From Bacillota bacterium (GTDB taxonomy: Bacteria > Bacillota > Dethiobacteria > DTU022), in NCBI GenBank assembly GCA_012797095.1, contig JAAZPS010000241.1:1-9122 (forward strand): a stretch of 9,122 nucleotides of DNA, in the 5' to 3' direction. Shown here in pieces: positions 4,986-9,122 of this stretch. Both the position numbers and the translations under genes were made by a program. The stretch's first letter is position 1; each line of letters starts with the position of its first letter. The notes beneath the pieces were generated by a model, which was not told the origin of the DNA, made no database searches, and was given only the letters and a program-made list of their open reading frames with translations.

Positions 4986-5945
4986 ATGGGTGAAAAACAT
5001 ATCCCGGTGCTGCTCAAGGAGGCGCTCCGCTATCTCGACTGCCGTGCCAGCGGCATCTATGTGGATGCCACCCTGGGGGACGGTGGACATGCCCTTGCCA
5101 TCTGCGAGCTGCTGGGACCCTCCGGGCTGCTCATCGGGCTCGATTGGGACGGTGAGGCCCTTGAGCGGGCGGCAAGACGGCTGGCCCCCCATGAAGGAAA
5201 ATTTATCCTGCTCAGGCGCAGCTATACCGAGCTGGCAGCGGTCCTGCGCGAGCATAATATCTCCCGGGTTGACGGTATCCTGCTGGACCTGGGGATCTCC
5301 ACCCTGCAGCTGAGCGATCCCTCCCGCGGTTTTTCGTACCGCCAGGATGAGGAGCTCGATATGCGGATGGATCGGCGGCTCAAGATCGGCGCCGCCGAGA
5401 TGATCAACCGCCTCCCCGAGGCGGAGCTTTCCCGGCTGATCTACCGTTACGGGGAGGAAAGATGGGCCCGGCGGATCGCCGCGCGGATAGCGCGGCACCG
5501 CGAAAAGCGCGGCCCCATCGGCAGCGGTGCTGCGCTGGCCGAGGTGATCAAGGAAGCGGTTCCGGCGGCGGCCCGGCGCAAGGGCGGTCATCCGGCCCGG
5601 CGTACCTTTCAGGCACTGCGCATTGCGGTCAACCGCGAGCTGGACAATATCCAAACGGTGCTGCCCCTGGCAGTGGCCCACCTGGCCCCCAGGGGTCGGC
5701 TCTGCGTCATCGCTTATCATTCCCTGGAGGACCGCCTGGTGAAACGTTTTTTTCGGGAGCATTCCCGGCGCTGCAGCTGTCCCCCGGCGGTTCCCTGCAC
5801 CTGCGGGGGGGATGGTGAGCTGATCCTGTTGACCAGAAGGGCGGTCCGCCCCTCTGCCGAAGAGATCTCCGCCAATTTCCGGGCCCGCAGCGCCCTGCTG
5901 CGCGCCGCGGAAAGAAGCGTTCTAACAGAAGAAGAAGGTGCATAA
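4986..5945 (+). CDS. rsmH: 16S rRNA (cytosine(1402)-N(4))-methyltransferase RsmH (MraW)
   Basis: RsmH uses S-adenosylmethionine to N4-methylate C1402 in the ribosomal P site. The 319-residue product carries the family marks in order: HIPVLLKEAL (5-14), the SAM-binding VDATLGDGGHA (26-36), GLDWD (51-55), DGILLDLGISTLQLSDPSRG (96-115), RTFQALRIAVNREL (206-219) and YHSLEDRLVKRFF (244-256). Near the C-terminus is a Cys pattern CSCPPAVPCTCGG (263-275), often seen in this family. ATG 4986 is chosen because GGGAGGAG (4973-4980) sits five bases upstream; an in-frame ATG at 4971, overlapping the mraZ stop, would add five residues and lies upstream of that site. Co-transcription and probably translational coupling with mraZ are expected. 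The end overlaps the weak start region of ftsL. Confidence 0.97.
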   Translation: MGEKHIPVLLKEALRYLDCRASGIYVDATLGDGGHALAICELLGPSGLLIGLDWDGEALERAARRLAPHEGKFILLRRSYTELAAVLREHNISRVDGILLDLGISTLQLSDPSRGFSYRQDEELDMRMDRRLKIGAAEMINRLPEAELSRLIYRYGEERWARRIAARIARHREKRGPIGSGAALAEVIKEAVPAAARRKGGHPARRTFQALRIAVNRELDNIQTVLPLAVAHLAPRGRLCVIAYHSLEDRLVKRFFREHSRRCSCPPAVPCTCGGDGELILLTRRAVRPSAEEISANFRARSALLRAAERSVLTEEEGA

Positions 5946-5946
5946 A

Positions 5947-6336
5947 GTGTTACAGGCCAGAAAGATAGTGACAGCCCCCCGGCCGGTGCAGGAGCCCCCT
6001 GCAGCCGCAGTGGGAAGGCTGCCAGCCCAAAAAAAGGATCGCCGTTCGAAAAGTGCGCTGTTTCTTCTGGTGCTCGTCGGTTTTCTCCTCGGTCTGGTGA
6101 TCATTGCCCAGTACTCATCGATCGTTACTTTGAACTACCGGCTTTCCCGGGCGGAGAGCAGGATCGCAGCACTGGACGAGGAATATCGCGAGCTGGAGCA
6201 GCAAGCTGCCGGTTTGAACTCCCTTTCGCGGATTGAATCGTTTGCCCGCGTGGAGCTGGGGATGCGCGAACCGGAAAGCGGTCAGCTGATGGTTCTGACG
6301 GCGGTTCGAGAGAAAGGCTTCTCTGCGGGAGAGTGA
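5947..6336 (+). CDS. ftsL: Cell division protein FtsL
   Basis: A 129-residue bitopic membrane protein. A basic N-terminal cytoplasmic part of about 35 residues (with QKKDRRSKS just before the membrane) is followed by one hydrophobic segment at about residues 37-57, then a coiled coil at about 60-95 (LSRAESRIAALDEEYRELEQ) and a short tail. Size, topology and place between rsmH and the class B PBP identify it as FtsL, which with DivIC/FtsB and DivIB/FtsQ activates septal peptidoglycan synthesis; FtsL sequences are poorly conserved, so context carries much of the call. GTG 5947 is preferred because AAGGTG (5935-5940) is a reasonable ribosome binding site six bases upstream. An in-frame GTG at 5938, inside that site, would add three residues. 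The rsmH stop codon is at 5943-5945. Confidence 0.87.
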   Translation: MLQARKIVTAPRPVQEPPAAAVGRLPAQKKDRRSKSALFLLVLVGFLLGLVIIAQYSSIVTLNYRLSRAESRIAALDEEYRELEQQAAGLNSLSRIESFARVELGMREPESGQLMVLTAVREKGFSAGE

Positions 6337-6343
6337 GCACTCC

Positions 6344-8443
6344 TTGTTGGATTCTTCGGTAACCCTGTCAGCGGTGCGCCGCCGCATTGCTATCTTCTTT
6401 TTTCTTATTGCTGCCGCGGTGGCCCTGCTCATCGGACGGCTCGCCTGGCTGCAGATTGTCCGCTCCGAGGAGCTCTACGCCGCCGCCTGGGAGCAGTGGA
6501 ACCGCAGTGTTCCCGCCCGTTCGCCGCGAGGCTCGATCTACGATCGGGCCGGGCGGATCCTCGCCGGCAGCATCACCGTGGATACGGTGACGGCGATTCC
6601 GCCGCAGGTGCAGGAGCCCCGCCATACCGCCGCGCTGCTGGCGCCGATCCTGGAGATGCCGGAAGATGAGCTGCTCGAACGGCTGACCATGGAGCGCAGC
6701 TCCATCTACCTGAAACGAAAGGTCTCGCCCGAGACCTCGCAGAAGATCCGGGAGCTGGAGCTCCCCGGGATCGTCTTCACCCCCGAAGGGAAACGCTACT
6801 ATCCCAATGGAACACTGGCCTCGCAGCTGCTCGGTTTTGTGGGGATGGATGAAGGGCTGGCCGGGCTGGAATCGTACTATGAAAAATATCTTCAGGGGAA
6901 GGAGGGCTACCTGCTCTTCCCTTCCGACAACCTGGGTCGCCAGATCCCGCACGAGGTGAAGCGCTTTGTCCCGCCCAAGGAGGGGCTCGATCTTCACCTG
7001 ACCATCGACGAGACCATCCAGTACATTATCGAACGAGAGCTGGCCCGGGCGATGATCGAATTTCAGCCCAAGCAGGCGCTGGCCATCGCCGCGGATCCGA
7101 ACACGGGGGCGATCCTGGCGGCGGCGGCGAAGCCCGATTACGATCCGCTCAATTACGAGGCCGGCTCGAAGCACTGGCCTCTTGCTCCGGTGACCAACTC
7201 TTTCGAACCCGGCTCGACCTTCAAGCTGGCGACCCTCTGTGCAGCGGTCGAGGAGGGCCTGTACAATGAAAATGAGCATTTTTTCTGCAGCGGTTCGGTC
7301 AATGTGGCCGGCCGGACGATCAACTGCTGGACAGTCGGGCGGGGACACGGCAGCATCAGCTACCGCGAGGCGGTGGAGAGCTCCTGCAATCCGGCGTTCA
7401 TCAAACTGGGCGAGCGGCTCGGCAAAGAGAAGCTCTTCAGCTATATCCGTGCCTTTGGCTACGGGCAGCGCAGCGGCCTCGATTACCCCGGCGAAAACGA
7501 GGGGCTCATCTTTCAACCGGCGCAGGTCGGTCCGGTGGAGCTGGCGACCAGCTCTTTCGGCCAGGGGATCTCGGTGACCCCGCTGCAGCAACTGATGGCG
7601 GTTTCGGCCATCGCCAACGGCGGCCGGCTGATGAAACCGTACGTGGTGGAGAAGATCTGCAATCTCGAGGGGGAGGCCGTTTACGAGCGGCAGCCCGAGG
7701 TAGTCCGGCAGGTTGTCTCCAAAGCGACAGCGGCCAAGGTCACCTGGCTGATGGAGAACGTGACCCTGCACGGCACCGCCATGAATGCGGCTGTCGAGGG
7801 CTATAGCATCGCTGCCAAAACCGGAACAGCCCAGAAAGTCGGTCCGGGCGGCAACTATATTCCGGGCGAGTATATCGTCTCCCTGGTCGGATTTGTCCCC
7901 GCCAAAGAGCCGCAATTCGTTCTCTACGTCGCGGTGGACGGGGCCACCCGCGGGGTCCAGTGGGGCTCCCAGATCGGTGCGCCCATCGCCAAGCGGATCT
8001 TCGCCGACATCCTCAACTACCTGCAGGTGCCGCCGCTGAAGAGCCAGACGCTGCCGGAGGCGCAGCCGGTGGAGGTGCCCGACTTGAGCGGGCTCGATCT
8101 GGAAGGGGCCGCCGCGGAGCTGGAGACGGCGGGGCTGATGTTAAGGTTGGTCGGCGAGGGGCAATATATCGTTAATCAGACTCCGAAAGCGAAAGCGGTG
8201 GTCCCCCGGCAGACCCAGATCATCGTCTATCTGGGCGAGGGTGAAGCGCCGACCGGTGAGGTCAGCATGCCCGATCTGCGCGGTTTCACGATGAAGGATG
8301 CCGGAGAGGTGCTCACCTGGCTGGGGCTGTACCTGCAGGCGGAGGGCTCCGGTGTGGCCGTGGAGCAAGAGCCCGCAGCCGGGGATCCGGTGGAGTCGGG
8401 CGAAGCGGTCAAGGTTATCTTTGATGCCCCCATGGAGCGCTGA
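6344..8443 (+). CDS. pbpB: Class B penicillin-binding protein with two PASTA domains (PBP2B/SpoVD type)
   Basis: A 699-residue peptidoglycan transpeptidase (DD-transpeptidase) of the divisome. One membrane anchor lies at about residues 13-38. The PBP dimerisation domain covers about 55-200 and includes the RGSIYDRAGRILA stretch (62-74). The transpeptidase domain has all three active-site motifs: STFK (291-294, nucleophile Ser291), SCN (347-349) and KTG (492-494). Two C-terminal PASTA repeats (about 576-632 and 640-696) follow. Position right after ftsL and two PASTA repeats fit B. subtilis PBP2B (716 aa); SpoVD (645 aa) has one PASTA domain and is next in that genome. Here murE follows directly, so this may be the only class B PBP in the cluster and could be named SpoVD by others. 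The start is TTG at 6344, with GGGAGAG (6328-6334) nine bases upstream and ftsL ending seven bases before; TTG 6347 is possible. Confidence 0.93.
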   Translation: MLDSSVTLSAVRRRIAIFFFLIAAAVALLIGRLAWLQIVRSEELYAAAWEQWNRSVPARSPRGSIYDRAGRILAGSITVDTVTAIPPQVQEPRHTAALLAPILEMPEDELLERLTMERSSIYLKRKVSPETSQKIRELELPGIVFTPEGKRYYPNGTLASQLLGFVGMDEGLAGLESYYEKYLQGKEGYLLFPSDNLGRQIPHEVKRFVPPKEGLDLHLTIDETIQYIIERELARAMIEFQPKQALAIAADPNTGAILAAAAKPDYDPLNYEAGSKHWPLAPVTNSFEPGSTFKLATLCAAVEEGLYNENEHFFCSGSVNVAGRTINCWTVGRGHGSISYREAVESSCNPAFIKLGERLGKEKLFSYIRAFGYGQRSGLDYPGENEGLIFQPAQVGPVELATSSFGQGISVTPLQQLMAVSAIANGGRLMKPYVVEKICNLEGEAVYERQPEVVRQVVSKATAAKVTWLMENVTLHGTAMNAAVEGYSIAAKTGTAQKVGPGGNYIPGEYIVSLVGFVPAKEPQFVLYVAVDGATRGVQWGSQIGAPIAKRIFADILNYLQVPPLKSQTLPEAQPVEVPDLSGLDLEGAAAELETAGLMLRLVGEGQYIVNQTPKAKAVVPRQTQIIVYLGEGEAPTGEVSMPDLRGFTMKDAGEVLTWLGLYLQAEGSGVAVEQEPAAGDPVESGEAVKVIFDAPMER

Positions 8444-8472
8444 GAGCGCCGGGGGCCGGCACAGCTTTTTTT
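8439..8472 (+). terminator. Terminator-like hairpin overlapping the PBP stop codon
   Basis: GCCGG (8448-8452) pairs with CCGGC (8456-8460) over a GGG loop; an outer GCTG/CAGC pairing (8439-8442 with 8462-8465) brings the stem to within no bases of a T7 run (8466-8472). Five unpaired bases on the left and one on the right separate the two helices. It could reduce transcription into murE. Confidence 0.45.
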
Positions 8473-8528
8473 CCCGGGAATATGATAATATAATGGGCAA
8501 AGAAAGCCCAAAAATAATTATCCCGGGA
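8472..8528. repeat. Paired TCCCGGGA boxes flanking an inner hairpin before murE
   Basis: The 8-base palindrome TCCCGGGA occurs at 8472-8479 and again at 8521-8528. Between them TGGGC (8494-8498) pairs with GCCCA (8506-8510). The two boxes can pair with each other to enclose the inner hairpin; the right box touches the 5' part of the murE ribosome binding site (GGGAGAG, 8525-8531). Confidence 0.5.
8489..8494 (+). promoter_or_regulatory. Perfect TATAAT upstream of murE, possible internal promoter
   Basis: TATAAT (8489-8494) lies 45 bases before the murE ATG, within an AT-rich patch in otherwise GC-rich DNA. Seventeen bases upstream there is only a T-run (TTTTTT, 8466-8471) as a -35, so the promoter would depend on its -10 element. 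It sits just after the terminator-like hairpin, suggesting a re-start of transcription for murE and later genes. Confidence 0.4.
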
Positions 8529-8538
8529 GAGAGGCCAA

Positions 8539-9122
8539 ATGGATCTGAAGACTCTGCTGGAGCCGCTGCTGATCAAGAAGATTGAGGGCGAAGCTGGGGG
8601 CAAGGTCAGCGGGCTGGCCAGCCACAGCAAAAAGGTTGAACCGGGGACGCTTTATTTTGCGCTGGCCGGACGCCACAGCGAGGGCTGGCGCTATGCCGCG
8701 GAGGCCTTCGCCAGGGGGGCCCTGGCGGCGGTTGTGGACGAAGGGTGCCCCCTGAGGGGCTCTCCCCTGGTGCGGGTTCCGGCGGTCAGGCCGGCCCTGG
8801 CCCTTCTGGCAAACCGTTTTTACCGGTATCCTTCGCGTCAATACAGGCTCATCGGGGTGACCGGGACCAACGGAAAGACGACCACGGCCCACCTGATCGA
8901 TGCGCTTTTTCGCGCACGCGGCGAGGTAACCGGGCTGCTGGGCACCGTTGGCAACTATCTCGGTGAAAAGTACCGGAAGGCCGCGGCAACAACGCCCGAG
9001 GCGCACGAGCTGCAGAAGATGCTGGCGCAGCTTTCGGCCATGGGGGCGGCCCATGTGACCATGGAGGTCTCATCGCATGCCCTGGCCCTGGATCGGGTTC
9101 TGGGCTGCTCCTTTGATCTGGC
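8539..9122 (+). CDS. murE: UDP-N-acetylmuramoyl-tripeptide synthetase-type ligase MurE (3' partial)
   Basis: The frame is open from ATG 8539 to the window end (194 full codons), so the C-terminal part is missing. The Mur ligase N-terminal domain (about residues 20-95) includes a stretch from SHSKKVEPGTLYFALAG (32-48), which in MurE contacts the UDP-MurNAc substrate. The central ATP-binding domain starts with GVTGTNGKTTTAHLIDAL (109-126), the Mur P-loop, followed by LGTVGNY (137-143), TTPEAHEL (154-161) and EVSSHALALDRV (177-188), all MurE-typical. The enzyme adds the third amino acid (meso-diaminopimelate or L-lysine) to UDP-MurNAc-L-Ala-D-Glu in the cytoplasm. The DNPR-type motif that tells these apart lies beyond the window. 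The GGGAGAG at 8525-8531 gives a seven-base spacer. The gene is 95 bases after the PBP gene, the widest gap inside the cluster. Confidence 0.96.
   Translation, partial: MDLKTLLEPLLIKKIEGEAGGKVSGLASHSKKVEPGTLYFALAGRHSEGWRYAAEAFARGALAAVVDEGCPLRGSPLVRVPAVRPALALLANRFYRYPSRQYRLIGVTGTNGKTTTAHLIDALFRARGEVTGLLGTVGNYLGEKYRKAAATTPEAHELQKMLAQLSAMGAAHVTMEVSSHALALDRVLGCSFDL

Noticed and set aside
4749..5762. 337-codon minus-strand ORF
   Set aside because: Antisense to mraZ and rsmH, both of which are clear family members; translation shows no recognisable domain.
6368..7915. 515-codon minus-strand ORF
   Set aside because: Lies wholly antisense to the class B PBP gene, whose catalytic motifs are intact; long antisense frames are common in GC-rich DNA.
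1..9122. Mobile elements, CRISPR arrays, tRNA or rRNA genes
   Set aside because: No transposase-like protein, no spaced repeat array, no cloverleaf or rRNA-like stretch was seen on either strand.

Overview
The window is GC-rich and tightly packed, and all protein genes are on the + strand. It most likely comes from a chromosome of a high-GC member of the Firmicutes (Bacillota), probably Clostridia-like. Three things suggest this: the gene order mraZ-rsmH-ftsL-class B PBP with PASTA repeats-murE, a Gram-positive-style 6S RNA, and AGGAGG-type ribosome binding sites. The taxon is inferred from these features and was not tested by a search.

Left part (1-2375): a two-gene redox operon. The first gene is cut by the window start. 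It is a GltD-like FAD/NAD(P) oxidoreductase ending in a [4Fe-4S] motif. Two bases later comes a FAD enzyme of the geranylgeranyl reductase family with the PxxYxWxFP signature. The first could pass electrons from NAD(P)H to the second, which would saturate a prenyl chain or similar substrate. That partnership is inferred from position only.

Middle part (2376-4450): a non-coding gap with GC-rich palindromes leads to a good sigma-A-type promoter and a structured RNA of about 185 nt, called here as 6S RNA. Its closing stem runs straight into a T6 tract. The ribosome binding site of mgtE, a CBS-domain magnesium channel/transporter, begins 7 bases after that tract, so mgtE may be expressed by read-through from the 6S promoter. 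After mgtE come two weak terminator-like hairpins, a perfect 7-4-7 inverted repeat, and one very strong intrinsic terminator at 4419-4448.

Right part (4451-9122): the start of the division and cell wall (dcw) cluster. Three AGTGG boxes at exact 10-bp spacing, plus a fourth 21 bp upstream, lie just before mraZ and match the known MraZ operator pattern. The family-consistent start of mraZ falls on an ATC codon, which is unusual. mraZ (regulator), rsmH (16S rRNA m4C1402 methyltransferase), ftsL (divisome) and a PBP2B/SpoVD-like transpeptidase follow with tiny gaps or overlaps. A terminator-like hairpin at the PBP stop codon and a perfect TATAAT precede murE, which is cut by the window end.

I found no mobile element, CRISPR array, tRNA or rRNA. 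The genes are known families. The less ordinary signals are in the non-coding DNA: the 6S-mgtE arrangement, the mraZ start and operator, and the inverted repeat and terminator between mgtE and mraZ.
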